Assembly (NCBI RefSeq): GCF_023702065.1
Contig: NZ_QFDM01000001.1
Coordinates: 186,001 to 250,000, forward strand
Direction: 5' to 3'
Length of the DNA: 64,000 nt
From: Methanoculleus oceani
Lineage (GTDB): Archaea > Halobacteriota > Methanomicrobia > Methanomicrobiales > Methanoculleaceae
The first letter of the stretch is position 1; each line of letters opens with the position of its first letter. The translations under genes were made by a program, and so were the position numbers. Positions 52,422 through 61,461 of the stretch are shown one piece after another. Below the pieces are notes generated by a model, which was given only the letters and a program-made list of their open reading frames with translations, had not been told where the DNA came from and searched no databases.

Positions 52422-55400
52422 ATGCCCGCCCCGCCCGAGATCGTCGATCTGGTCAAGCGGTTCGACCAGTATTATGCAAAGTATACGTCACAGTCCTACA
52501 ACGAGTTCCAGGTCAGAAAGGAGTTCATCGATCCTTTCTTTGAGGCCCTCGGCTGGGATGTGAACAACCGCTCGGGGCTCGATGAGCGTTACAAGGACGT
52601 GATTCACGAGGATACGGTGAAGGTGGAGACGTCCACCAAGGCGCCAGACTACTCGTTCCGGATCGGGGGTATGCGGAAGTTCTTCGTCGAGGCGAAGAAA
52701 CCCGCCGTCAACCTCAAGGAAAACCCGGAGCCCGCTTATCAGGTGCGCCGGTACGCCTGGAGCGCGAAGCTGTCGGTCAGCCTGCTCACGGACTTCGAGG
52801 AGCTCATCGTCTACGACTGCACGGCGAAGCCTTCCCCGAAAGATAAGGCGTCGATGAAACGGATCGGCTACTACCGATACACTGACTATATCGAGAAATG
52901 GGACGAGATCGCGGCGATCTTCTCCAAGCAGGGCATCCTGACCGGCGGGTATGACGACTACGTCGAGAGCCTGAAATTGAAGAAGGGCGGGAAGGGCACC
53001 GCCGGTATCGACGACGCCTTCCTCGCGGAGATCGAAGGGTGGCGGGACATCCTCGCAAAGAACATCGCGCTCCGGAACAAAGACCTCTCGGTCCGGGAAC
53101 TGAACGCGGCGGTGCAGAAGACGATCGACCGGATCATCTTCCTGCGGATCTGTGAGGACCGCGGAATCGAGGAGTACGGGCAGCTGAAGAGAATCGCCGC
53201 CGGGAAAGACGTCTACGAGCAGTTGAAGGCGATCTTCCGGTACGCGGACGACCGGTACAACTCCGGGCTGTTCCACTTCTCCGCGGAGGTTGGCCGCGAA
53301 GACCCGGACAATCTGACGCTCTCCCTCTCCATCGACGACAAGGTGCTCAAGCAGATCATCGGCCACCTCTATTACCCGGACTCGCCCTACGAGTTCTCGG
53401 TCTTCCCCGCGGATATTCTCGGCCAGGTCTACGAGCAGTTCCTGGGGAAGGTCATCCGCCTGACGGCCGGGCATCAGGCGAAGGTCGAGGAGAAGCCGGA
53501 GGTGAAGAAGGCGGGCGGGGTCTTCTACACGCCGACCTACATCGTGGAGTACATCGTGAAGCAGACCGTCGGGAATCTGGTCGAGGGGAAGGACCCGAAG
53601 GCGGTCGCCGGCCTCCACGTCCTCGACCCGGCCTGCGGTTCGGGGTCGTTCCTCCTCGGCGCCTACCAGTACCTCCTCGACTGGCACCTTGCGTGGTACA
53701 TGGACAACCTGGTCCCGCTGCTCGCGAGCGGGAAGAAGATGACCGACCAGGCGGTGCTGGCACTTCTCCCGGTAAAACCTGCGCCGGCAAAAAGCGGCCG
53801 CGGGAAGAAGAGGCGGGGGGACGAGTACATCCTCCCGGTCTACCAGGCGACCGATACCGACTGGCGGCTGACGACGGAGGAGAAGAAACGGATCCTCCTC
53901 AACAACATCTACGGCGTGGACATCGACCCGCAGGCGGTGGAGGTGACGAAACTCTCGCTCCTCCTCAAGGTGCTGGAGGGCGAGAAGTCCGAGCGGATCG
54001 GGAAGCAGCTGACGATCACGGGGGAGCGGGTGCTGCCGTCACTCCATAACAATATCAAGTGCGGCAACTCGCTGATCGGCCCGGAGATCTACAACGACGT
54101 GCAGATGACCCTCGACGACGAGGAGGCGATCTTCCGGATCAACGCCTTCGACTGGAACCGGGCGTTCCCGGGCATCATGCAAGCGGGCGGGTTCGATGCG
54201 GTGATCGGGAACCCGCCGTATGTGCGCCAGGAGATCCTCGGGCGGGAGTTCAAAGACTACGCGAAGAAACACTACGCGGTCTACCACGGCGTCGCCGATC
54301 TTTACACCTACTTCATCGAGAAGGGAGTCTCGCTCCTCCGGCCGGGCGGGCAGTTCGCCTACATCGTGGCGAATAAGTGGATGCGGGCGAACTACGGGAA
54401 GTCGCTCAGGCAGTGGCTGAAGGAGAAGCGGATCGAGGAGATCGTGGACTTCGGGGATCTGCCGGTCTTCCAGAACGCCACAACGTACCCGTGCATCGTG
54501 CGGGTATCGACCGGGGAACCACGTTCAAGTTTCAAGGCGGCAAATGTCGATTCGCTCGACTTCAGCGATCTCATACAGTATGTAAGCGAGAAGCGTTTCC
54601 CAGTGATCCTGCGTTCATTGGAGAATTCAGGCTGGTCACTCATCGATGCAAAATCTCGCGACTTATTAAATAAACTTCAAGCGGTCGGGGTTTCACTCGC
54701 GGATTACATTCACGGGAAAATATACTGGGGAGTGAAAACCGGCCTCAACAAAGCATTTGTCATCGATGGAAGTACAAAGCAGCGTTTGATTAGCGAAGAT
54801 CCAAGAAGTGCCCCATTCATCAAGCCATATCTCGCTGGAAAAGAAATTAAGCGCTATAGTCCACTCAAGAATTCGCAGTTCCTGATCTTATTTGAAAAAG
54901 GCTGGACGGATCTCAATTCCGAGGGGTACCGGAATAAATGGCTCTGGTTAAAAGAAAATGTGCCCGCAATCGCCAATTACCTGGAACCTTATGCAAAGGA
55001 GGCAGAAAAACGCTATGATAAAGGTGATTACTGGTGGGAACTCCGTGCTTGTGAATACTACTACGTATTCGAAAAAACGAAGATACTCTATCCTGAGATA
55101 TGCCAAAGACCTGAGTTCACAATAGATGCTGAAAGACTCTATCCCAACAACAAGTGTTTCGCGATTCCAAAAGATGATAAGTACTTGTTGGGCATACTAA
55201 ACAGCAAACTCACCACATTCCTCTTTGAGATTTTACTCCCTAAACTACGAGGGGGGTTCTTTATGCCGGCGGCAGTCGTTGTTCAGACCTTCCCCATCCA
55301 CCCCATCGACCCCTCCGACCCCGCCGACGTCGCCCGCCACGACCGCATGGTCGCCCTCGTCGAGAAGATGCTCGACCTGAACAAGCGCCTCGCGGCGGCG

Positions 55401-55535
55401 AAGGCTCCGCACGAGAAGGAGGTGCTCGCCGGGATGATCGATGCTACAGACCGGCAGATCGATCGGCTGGTGTATGAGCTATACGGGCTCGCGGAGGAGG
55501 AGGTGGCGGTTGTGGAGGGGGCACATGCACGGTAA
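52422..55535 (+). CDS. Single-chain restriction-modification enzyme, type IIG (Eco57I-like)
   Basis: A 1037-residue enzyme. Residues 1-170 carry a PD-(D/E)XK-type nuclease core (Asp76, Glu90-x-Lys92 in FFVEAKKP), as in HsdR_N-like domains. The adenine methyltransferase core has motif I LDPACGSGSFLLGAY (about 400-414) and motif IV NPPY (about 596-599). Residues of about 700-945 are the TaqI-like target-recognition domain (KIYWGVKTGLNKAFVID; AKTKILYPE-like strand as KTKILYPEI). The C-terminal helix resembles type IIG endings. One chain should both methylate and cut DNA. The coding DNA for the recognition domain (about 54525-55260) is AT-rich, while both sides are GC-rich. SIR2 starts inside its last 11 bases. 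Confidence 0.88.
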   Translation: MPAPPEIVDLVKRFDQYYAKYTSQSYNEFQVRKEFIDPFFEALGWDVNNRSGLDERYKDVIHEDTVKVETSTKAPDYSFRIGGMRKFFVEAKKPAVNLKENPEPAYQVRRYAWSAKLSVSLLTDFEELIVYDCTAKPSPKDKASMKRIGYYRYTDYIEKWDEIAAIFSKQGILTGGYDDYVESLKLKKGGKGTAGIDDAFLAEIEGWRDILAKNIALRNKDLSVRELNAAVQKTIDRIIFLRICEDRGIEEYGQLKRIAAGKDVYEQLKAIFRYADDRYNSGLFHFSAEVGREDPDNLTLSLSIDDKVLKQIIGHLYYPDSPYEFSVFPADILGQVYEQFLGKVIRLTAGHQAKVEEKPEVKKAGGVFYTPTYIVEYIVKQTVGNLVEGKDPKAVAGLHVLDPACGSGSFLLGAYQYLLDWHLAWYMDNLVPLLASGKKMTDQAVLALLPVKPAPAKSGRGKKRRGDEYILPVYQATDTDWRLTTEEKKRILLNNIYGVDIDPQAVEVTKLSLLLKVLEGEKSERIGKQLTITGERVLPSLHNNIKCGNSLIGPEIYNDVQMTLDDEEAIFRINAFDWNRAFPGIMQAGGFDAVIGNPPYVRQEILGREFKDYAKKHYAVYHGVADLYTYFIEKGVSLLRPGGQFAYIVANKWMRANYGKSLRQWLKEKRIEEIVDFGDLPVFQNATTYPCIVRVSTGEPRSSFKAANVDSLDFSDLIQYVSEKRFPVILRSLENSGWSLIDAKSRDLLNKLQAVGVSLADYIHGKIYWGVKTGLNKAFVIDGSTKQRLISEDPRSAPFIKPYLAGKEIKRYSPLKNSQFLILFEKGWTDLNSEGYRNKWLWLKENVPAIANYLEPYAKEAEKRYDKGDYWWELRACEYYYVFEKTKILYPEICQRPEFTIDAERLYPNNKCFAIPKDDKYLLGILNSKLTTFLFEILLPKLRGGFFMPAAVVVQTFPIHPIDPSDPADVARHDRMVALVEKMLDLNKRLAAAKAPHEKEVLAGMIDATDRQIDRLVYELYGLAEEEVAVVEGAHAR

Positions 55536-58500
55536 TCTCCTTTTAGATGATCAAATCCACATTGAGCAAATTCGGAAATACCTGTGGAGCGGAAGAGAAT
55601 ATGGCAAAGCCGCAGTGATGGTCGGTAGCGGATTCAGCCGGAACGCCGAAAGATTCTCACAAACTACCCCTCCCTTTCCTCTTTGGAGCGACCTCGGAAG
55701 AATATTTTATGATGCCCTCAACCCCCAATGGAACGAACCTACATTGGGAAGCACCCGTCCGGTTTCCGGAGTGGCTGCCGTTAAATATGCGTCCGAGTAT
55801 GAGGCCAAATTTGGGAGATTGGCTTTAAACAATCTTTTACTCGAAAGTACACCTGACAATAAGTATTCTCCTGGAAACCTGCATGAACTCCTACTATCAT
55901 TACCGTGGTCAGATGTTTTCACCACAAACTATGACACCTTGCTAGAGCGAACACTTCCAAGAATATTTGATAAAAAATACGATACGATCGAGAATATTAA
56001 CCAGATCCCTACTAAAATGAAACCACGAATAATCAAATTGCATGGAAGTTTCCCGTCAAACTTCCCGTTTATTATAACCCAAAAGGACTATGACGACTAC
56101 CCTAAAAATTTTGCTCCGTTTACAAATTTGGTTCAACAATCAGTAATGGAAAATATCTTTTGCTTGATTGGTTTTTCTGGAGATGATCCAAATTTCGTCA
56201 GATGGGTCGAGTGGGTTAGAAAGTATCTAGGAGGATATGCTCCCCCAATCTATCTGTGCGGGGTTCTAGACGCGAACCAACTTGACAGAGATAGGTATGA
56301 GAATAACGGCGTCAAGATGATCGATCTTGCACCATTATTCCCTCGTACTGAGTGGCCAGACTCTGATGAAAGGCACCGATGTGCTATGGAATGGTTTTTG
56401 TGGACGTTAAAACTTGGTGAGCCTCAAAATAAGTTAAGATGGCCTAAACCCACAAGGGTTCCACAACCCAAACTCAGTAGCAGTTTTATTCCCCAACTTC
56501 CACCGGGTACGCCCCCTCTACCTAACTTGGGGCCAGCGAGTTCTAAGGATAATAAAATCTCTCCAGAGGGTCTCATCGAACTGTCTAAGAGATGGCACGA
56601 ACAGAGACTTCACTATCCGGGTTGGGTTGTTACTCCCAGTGAGAATCGTGCGGTGATTTGGAATTATACTCATGGCTGGATAAACCCTATCGTAAATTCG
56701 ATTGGATCTCTCGATTTCCCTGAGAATCTCTACTTGCTCTTTGAACTGATCTGGAGGCTTGATAAAGCCCTTGTCCCACCCTATGGTAGGGTTGCTGAGG
56801 CCTTAAGGAAGTTATTGATCTCAATAAATCCATACCCCCAGATCATTCATCAGGATGAGGCAGAATATAGGCCAGACGTTGAGGAAGTAAGAGAACTTAA
56901 TTGGAAACGGATCGGCGAAAGTTGGGTTTATCTCGCCTTTGCTATGGCAAGGCAAACGCGTGAGTTCTTCAATGAGAATGAACACCAACAGTGGATGGGT
57001 TGGCTGGAAAAAGTAAGTGAATTGAAAAAGGAATGGAAAATCAGATATTACTACGAAGACTCATTGTACAATCTTTTCAAATTCAACCAGGATCAGGTTC
57101 ACGAGATTCTCGAAACATGGCCAGAAGATTACGATATCCCTCATCTTGCAGTTAAACGCGCTGCGATTCTTGCAGAGTTAGGAGAATTGGCCGACGCGGA
57201 GCGGATATTGCATGATACACTAACCCAACTTCGCTCCCACTTACAATCTAATGTTGACGACTATGCCTTACTCTCGCAAGAGGGTTGGACGATGAATTTG
57301 TTGCATCTGATTAGTCATAGCAACCTATGGCCTCTCGATGACACCCTTACTGAGGAATTCCATAATCGATGGGAGCGATTGGGATATTACCGGTGTAGCC
57401 CTCTGCCTGATATTGAATGGTTGAAAACGGGCGTTAGTACTCCTACACCAGCATCCGTCCCACGGTTTGAAAGGAAAAGAGACTTTGATCCCGGTACAGT
57501 GACGAATACAATGCATCTCTTCTCAGGTCAAGACTTTGATAGGTATCTTTCAGCATTTTCCTTTTTGAGACTGTATGAGGATGCAGGCATGCCGATGATG
57601 TGTGGATTTGTCTCAGTCTACTCAGAGGAAATTGCCAATGCGTCGAACGCTATCGAAGACCTTGCACCTTATTGGTCTTTAAACGCATTAATTCGGTCAC
57701 GGAAAAATGACCATGTAAATACGCGGTTTAACCGCGCATATATTGCTGCTCTCAGCCAAGAACAGGTAGATGCATATCGTTCGTTATTATTCAATTCCCT
57801 CCAAAAATCAGTAAAATACTTAATCGAAAATCCTTCCATTAACCATCGAACTAAGCCATCTTTTCCATATCGACAGACCATAACACTCTCTGAACTCCTC
57901 TCCAGACTTTGTATTAGATTTTCACCGTCAGAACTGTCACAGTTACTAGAAACAACAAGCGAGATGTACAAAAGCCCTGTTTTTTATCGCGATCCTGCGT
58001 TGCACGATGGTATCAAGCACTTATTCCAGAGAATCTTTCACACAATGACAGATGATCAAATTTTATTATTACTCCCACAGTTGCTATCACTTCCTATAGT
58101 AAATGAAGACAACTACCGCCCTGCAATCGTAGGGCATTGGATCGAACCGTTTGAATACATCAACCTCGGGAAAAATGTTACCATTCCCGAAAATCTCGAT
58201 CAAAACGTAATCAAAATACAGATAGCGAGACTAATACGAATTGCAAAGCTGGAGGATAACGAGGCCAGGTCACGCGCGCTCTTGCGATTAGTTTTCCTAA
58301 TCAATACCAGAGCGCTTGATGAGGCGGAAGAAAAGGAATTTGCCGAGGCTATGTGGGATAGAATTGATCCAAATACAAGCCTTCCAGGTCAAACGTCATT
58401 CCTCAAATCAGCATTCTTCAGGCTCCCTCAAATTGAAAACGGCGATGCAAAAGAGAAATTTAGAAACTACTTATCCTCAATACCGATCCCTAGGATAATC

Positions 58501-59457
58501 GTCCGCAAATTTGCACCAGATGGTAAACAAATAGGTGTAACAGCACATGTTTCAAACAATCTCTCAAACTACCTAAGTGAGTGGGAAAGTGCATCTCCAC
58601 CAAGAACATGTCCCCATACCTGTGAGGACGGCAAGTACATTGATTGGACTCCTGATGAACGATCTGCTTTGCTCCTCAAAGTCGAAGAAGTGTGGGATGA
58701 TCTAAAGGAACTCTTAGGTGATCCCAGCAAAAATTTGGAACCATACACTCTGGACTCGCTCCATTCGCAATTTTCTGGGCTTGTCAGATTACTCAACGCT
58801 GTAATATTACCTAATATTCACCAACTGCGTAAAGACCAGGCAGAGAAACTCAAACTCCAACTGTTACCTGAGATGGAAGATCTGGGGGTTAATGTCCTTT
58901 CAGCCTATCCTTTTGTTCTTTTGATAGACTCTAGTTATTATGAACGGGTAACTGCTCTGTTGCGGGAGGGGATCATTTCGCCAAACCCTTCTAAAGTGCA
59001 TGATGCGCTGATTGGAATTTATCACTGGATCTGCTGTAGCAGAAACGAAAACTGTTTGTCACCCCCAGAAGACTTACTGAATGAATTGGTGCATAAGATA
59101 TCTACTCGTCGACAACCCGAACTGGATATGGCCCTGAATATCGCCGCAGCAACTGTGGAAGGCTGTCCAGGTACTTTTTCTCAAAAGCAACTGCAGGAAC
59201 TCTATATTGGACTAGAATATCTTCTCGTTGAGACAGACCTTGCGCACGAACATGAGAGCGATGCACGTTGGGATCAGCCGATATCTATACCTCTTAACGA
59301 AAAACCAGACATACGGCGGTATTCGGCAGTTTTAGCGCATGCACTTCACAAATATTGCACTGCTCATAACAACGGTGTGCCGACAGTGCTCGACAAATGG
59401 AAAGAGATCTGTAAAAGCGATCCATTGCCGGAAGTGCGAAAAGCATGGAAAATGTAA
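55525..59457 (+). CDS. SIR2-domain protein, probable NAD+-degrading antiviral effector
   Basis: A 1310-residue protein. Residues 25-290 are a SIR2-like NAD-binding domain: VGSGFSRNAE (34-38 GSGFS), VFTTNYDTLLE (Asn135, Asp137), IIKLHGSFP (catalytic His173) and LIGFSGDDPNF (216-223). The remaining 1000 residues are mainly helical with no domain that I can name; they resemble the long sensor regions of stand-alone SIR2 defence proteins, which deplete NAD+ on phage recognition. ATG 55525 follows GGAGGGGG and lies 11 bases before the RM gene ends, so it is co-translated. The gene is much richer in AT than the genome around it, which points to transfer. Confidence 0.85.
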   Translation: MHGNLLLDDQIHIEQIRKYLWSGREYGKAAVMVGSGFSRNAERFSQTTPPFPLWSDLGRIFYDALNPQWNEPTLGSTRPVSGVAAVKYASEYEAKFGRLALNNLLLESTPDNKYSPGNLHELLLSLPWSDVFTTNYDTLLERTLPRIFDKKYDTIENINQIPTKMKPRIIKLHGSFPSNFPFIITQKDYDDYPKNFAPFTNLVQQSVMENIFCLIGFSGDDPNFVRWVEWVRKYLGGYAPPIYLCGVLDANQLDRDRYENNGVKMIDLAPLFPRTEWPDSDERHRCAMEWFLWTLKLGEPQNKLRWPKPTRVPQPKLSSSFIPQLPPGTPPLPNLGPASSKDNKISPEGLIELSKRWHEQRLHYPGWVVTPSENRAVIWNYTHGWINPIVNSIGSLDFPENLYLLFELIWRLDKALVPPYGRVAEALRKLLISINPYPQIIHQDEAEYRPDVEEVRELNWKRIGESWVYLAFAMARQTREFFNENEHQQWMGWLEKVSELKKEWKIRYYYEDSLYNLFKFNQDQVHEILETWPEDYDIPHLAVKRAAILAELGELADAERILHDTLTQLRSHLQSNVDDYALLSQEGWTMNLLHLISHSNLWPLDDTLTEEFHNRWERLGYYRCSPLPDIEWLKTGVSTPTPASVPRFERKRDFDPGTVTNTMHLFSGQDFDRYLSAFSFLRLYEDAGMPMMCGFVSVYSEEIANASNAIEDLAPYWSLNALIRSRKNDHVNTRFNRAYIAALSQEQVDAYRSLLFNSLQKSVKYLIENPSINHRTKPSFPYRQTITLSELLSRLCIRFSPSELSQLLETTSEMYKSPVFYRDPALHDGIKHLFQRIFHTMTDDQILLLLPQLLSLPIVNEDNYRPAIVGHWIEPFEYINLGKNVTIPENLDQNVIKIQIARLIRIAKLEDNEARSRALLRLVFLINTRALDEAEEKEFAEAMWDRIDPNTSLPGQTSFLKSAFFRLPQIENGDAKEKFRNYLSSIPIPRIIVRKFAPDGKQIGVTAHVSNNLSNYLSEWESASPPRTCPHTCEDGKYIDWTPDERSALLLKVEEVWDDLKELLGDPSKNLEPYTLDSLHSQFSGLVRLLNAVILPNIHQLRKDQAEKLKLQLLPEMEDLGVNVLSAYPFVLLIDSSYYERVTALLREGIISPNPSKVHDALIGIYHWICCSRNENCLSPPEDLLNELVHKISTRRQPELDMALNIAAATVEGCPGTFSQKQLQELYIGLEYLLVETDLAHEHESDARWDQPISIPLNEKPDIRRYSAVLAHALHKYCTAHNNGVPTVLDKWKEICKSDPLPEVRKAWKM

Positions 59458-59617
59458 AGCAAATGGATGGATTGAACGAGACACAATCCAATCCTCTTTG
59501 TTCCGTGTTAACTCTCCCATCTCAGCGTTTTTACTGTGATGTATCACGTTGAGAGAAAAGGCCATTAACTTTAGACCCTCAACCGGCAGACCACACTCCC
59601 TCCGGTCGGCCGAAGCC

Positions 59618-59633
59618 CGCACCTTCGGTGCTC
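59618..59633. repeat. TTC-loop hairpin, right copy (reverse complement of 50388-50403)
   Basis: CGCACCTTCGGTGCTC is the exact reverse complement of the left 16-base element, so the two face each other across about 9.2 kb. Confidence 0.65.
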
Positions 59634-59766
59634 CGTTCCGTCCCACGAGCCTCACCTCCCTTCGCTCATGGCGTCTGCCGGGAAGTGCTCGTCGTGCCAT
59701 GCTCAGTACCGTGCTCCTCGCACGGAGGGCGGTCTTGCGTCACCCCTCAAACGACCCCCACCGCCC

Positions 59767-59779
59767 GGCGCTTCGCGCC
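59767..59779. repeat. TTC-loop hairpin GGCGC-TTC-GCGCC
   Basis: A 5-bp stem and TTC loop, of the same design as the elements at 50388 and 59618 but with another stem sequence. Confidence 0.5.
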
Positions 59780-59982
59780 TCCTCACTCGCACCTGACGGT
59801 GTTCAAACTCCTTCCCCGCAGGGGAAGTCGTTCCGCCCCCGCCGCGGGGGGGCGGGCAGTGCAGGGCGATGGGTCGTAGATGGGGAGACACAACCAACCG
59901 AACCGATCCCCCTGTGACGCTCATAATAGAGGGAGGGGGTCTGCCGGCCAGAACCCCGCGGACCAACCGCCACACCTATGAG

Positions 59983-61353
59983 TCAGTCCTTGAGAAGCGG
60001 ATAGTTCGCCGCTGCCCAGCCGACAGTGCCGCCGAGCAGGTTCGTGACGTTCCGAAAGCCGTGCTTCTCGAGGATGCTCGCGGCAAGGCTCCCCTTGAAC
60101 CCGACGTCGCAGTGGACGACGATCTGCTTCTCCTCGGGGATCTCCGCCAGGTGCTCTTCGAGGTGCCCGACGTAGATGTGGTGGGAGCCCGCGATGTGGC
60201 CGTCCTCCTCCCGGTGGTTGACGTTCCTGACGTCGAGGATCCAGACCGACGGGTCGTCCAGGTGCTCCGCGAGGTCGGTGGGGGACCAGGTGCCGGCCCG
60301 CTCGATCTCCTCGCCCTGCCGGAACCAGGCCGCAAACCCGCCGGCGAGGTATCCCGCGATGTTGTCGTAGCCGAGCCGCACGAAGTGGCGCACCACGCGG
60401 TCCAGATCCAGGTTGAAGTCGTCCACGAGAACGATCGGGTCCTCGTAATTCAGGTAGTAGCCCATGTAGAGGGGGAGGCCCTGCCGCCAGATGTTGAGGG
60501 TCCCGGGGATATGCCCCCCGGCGAAACTCGTCGGGGACCGGATATCGACGATCTGCGCCTTCTTGTCCAGGAGAAAGCGGATCTCCCTGGCCGAATAGGC
60601 CCGCAGGTGCGGGAGGTTGTAGATCAGGGGCGGGCCTTCCCGGTTGAGTTTCCGCATCATCGTAAAATACGGCGGCTCGTAGAGCCGTTCGTTCACCTTA
60701 GACTCGACGAACTCTTCTCTCTCCATGGAGAGCAGCCGGTTGGTTGCCTTTTCAAAACCGATGGTCGTGTACTCCCGGTCGCTGATATTCCCGCCGCAGA
60801 CCGAACCGGCGCCATGGGCGGGGCAGACGATCACCCCGTCGGGAAGCGGGAGAATCTTCTCGTGCAGGCTCGCATAAAGCATCTCGGACATCTCCCGCCG
60901 CAGGTCTTCGCCGGCAAGATCGGTTCTCCCGACATCGCCGGCAAAGAGCGCATCGCCGGTAAAGACCATCAACGGGTCGTCGGAGACGGACCGGTCGCGG
61001 AGCAGGAGCGATATGCTCTCCACGGTATGGCCGGGCGTCTCCAGGACCTCGATCTCGAGCGATCCGATCATGAACGTCTCCCCTTCCCGGACGCCGGTGC
61101 CGAACCCGAACGCCTCCCGTGCCCCGTGCAGGATCTCCGCCCCGGTCGGACGGGCGAGCTCCCGGGAGCCGATGACATAGTCCTCGTTCTTATGCGTCTC
61201 AAAGATCTTCGTGATCTTCATGTTCTCGCGCCCGGCGATGCTCCCGTAGATCAGGCAGTCGCGACGCGGATCGATGACCGCCGCCTCCCCGCCCGACCCG
61301 ATGACGTATGAATTGTGAGCAAGTATCTCGGATTTTATCTTCTCAAACAGCAT
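59983..61353 (-). CDS. MBL-fold / double rhodanese protein with altered metal motif
   Basis: A 456-residue protein of the persulfide dioxygenase-rhodanese type. Residues 1-230 are a metallo-beta-lactamase fold: NSYVIGSGGEAAVIDPRRD, LETPGHTVESISLLL, MVFTGDALFAGDVGRTDL and VCPAHGAGSVCGG. The usual HxHxDH motif reads THKNEDY, with Asn and Tyr at two His positions. Two rhodanese domains follow (about 255-350 and 360-456). The first lacks a catalytic Cys, and the second has it in VVHCDVGFKGS. Sulfane sulfur handling is likely, but the oxygenase reaction is doubtful in an anaerobe with this motif. Promoter CTTTTATATG at 61420-61429. Confidence 0.87.
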   Translation of the reverse strand: MLFEKIKSEILAHNSYVIGSGGEAAVIDPRRDCLIYGSIAGRENMKITKIFETHKNEDYVIGSRELARPTGAEILHGAREAFGFGTGVREGETFMIGSLEIEVLETPGHTVESISLLLRDRSVSDDPLMVFTGDALFAGDVGRTDLAGEDLRREMSEMLYASLHEKILPLPDGVIVCPAHGAGSVCGGNISDREYTTIGFEKATNRLLSMEREEFVESKVNERLYEPPYFTMMRKLNREGPPLIYNLPHLRAYSAREIRFLLDKKAQIVDIRSPTSFAGGHIPGTLNIWRQGLPLYMGYYLNYEDPIVLVDDFNLDLDRVVRHFVRLGYDNIAGYLAGGFAAWFRQGEEIERAGTWSPTDLAEHLDDPSVWILDVRNVNHREEDGHIAGSHHIYVGHLEEHLAEIPEEKQIVVHCDVGFKGSLAASILEKHGFRNVTNLLGGTVGWAAANYPLLKD

Positions 61354-61419
61354 CCGTATCCATCTCCCCGGGGAACGGGTTCCGTTTCCCGTTCCGATGT
61401 GCGGGAATACGGGAAGGGC

Positions 61420-61429
61420 ATATAAAAGG
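61420..61429 (-). promoter_or_regulatory. TATA box of the MBL-rhodanese gene
   Basis: The minus strand reads ACCTTTTATA followed by TG, about 70 bases upstream of ATG 61353. Confidence 0.5.
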
Positions 61430-61461
61430 TTTCCGGGGGAATGCGGAGAGCGGGACGGACG

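Larger units (their letters stand above)
59458..59982. other. Right boundary of the accessory island, 525 bases without a gene
   Basis: The base composition returns from AT-rich to GC-rich near 59570. The stretch holds the TTC-loop hairpin (59618-59633), a second one GGCGC-TTC-GCGCC (59667-59679 region is plain; the hairpin itself is at 59767-59779), CCCC/GGGG repeats near 59812-59855, and the end of the MBL-rhodanese gene on the other strand. Short open frames look non-coding. Confidence 0.5.

Noticed and set aside
52488-53687. 399-codon open frame on the minus strand
   Set aside because: Lies opposite the nuclease and methylase parts of the RM gene and ends where the GC drops.
50404-59617. 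Integrated virus or integrative element
   Set aside because: The island carries no integrase, transposase, capsid or replication gene and no tRNA end. It looks like a defence block brought in by recombination.
59869-61311. 480-codon open frame on the plus strand
   Set aside because: It mirrors the MBL-rhodanese gene and has no recognisable motif; the opposite strand is clearly coding.
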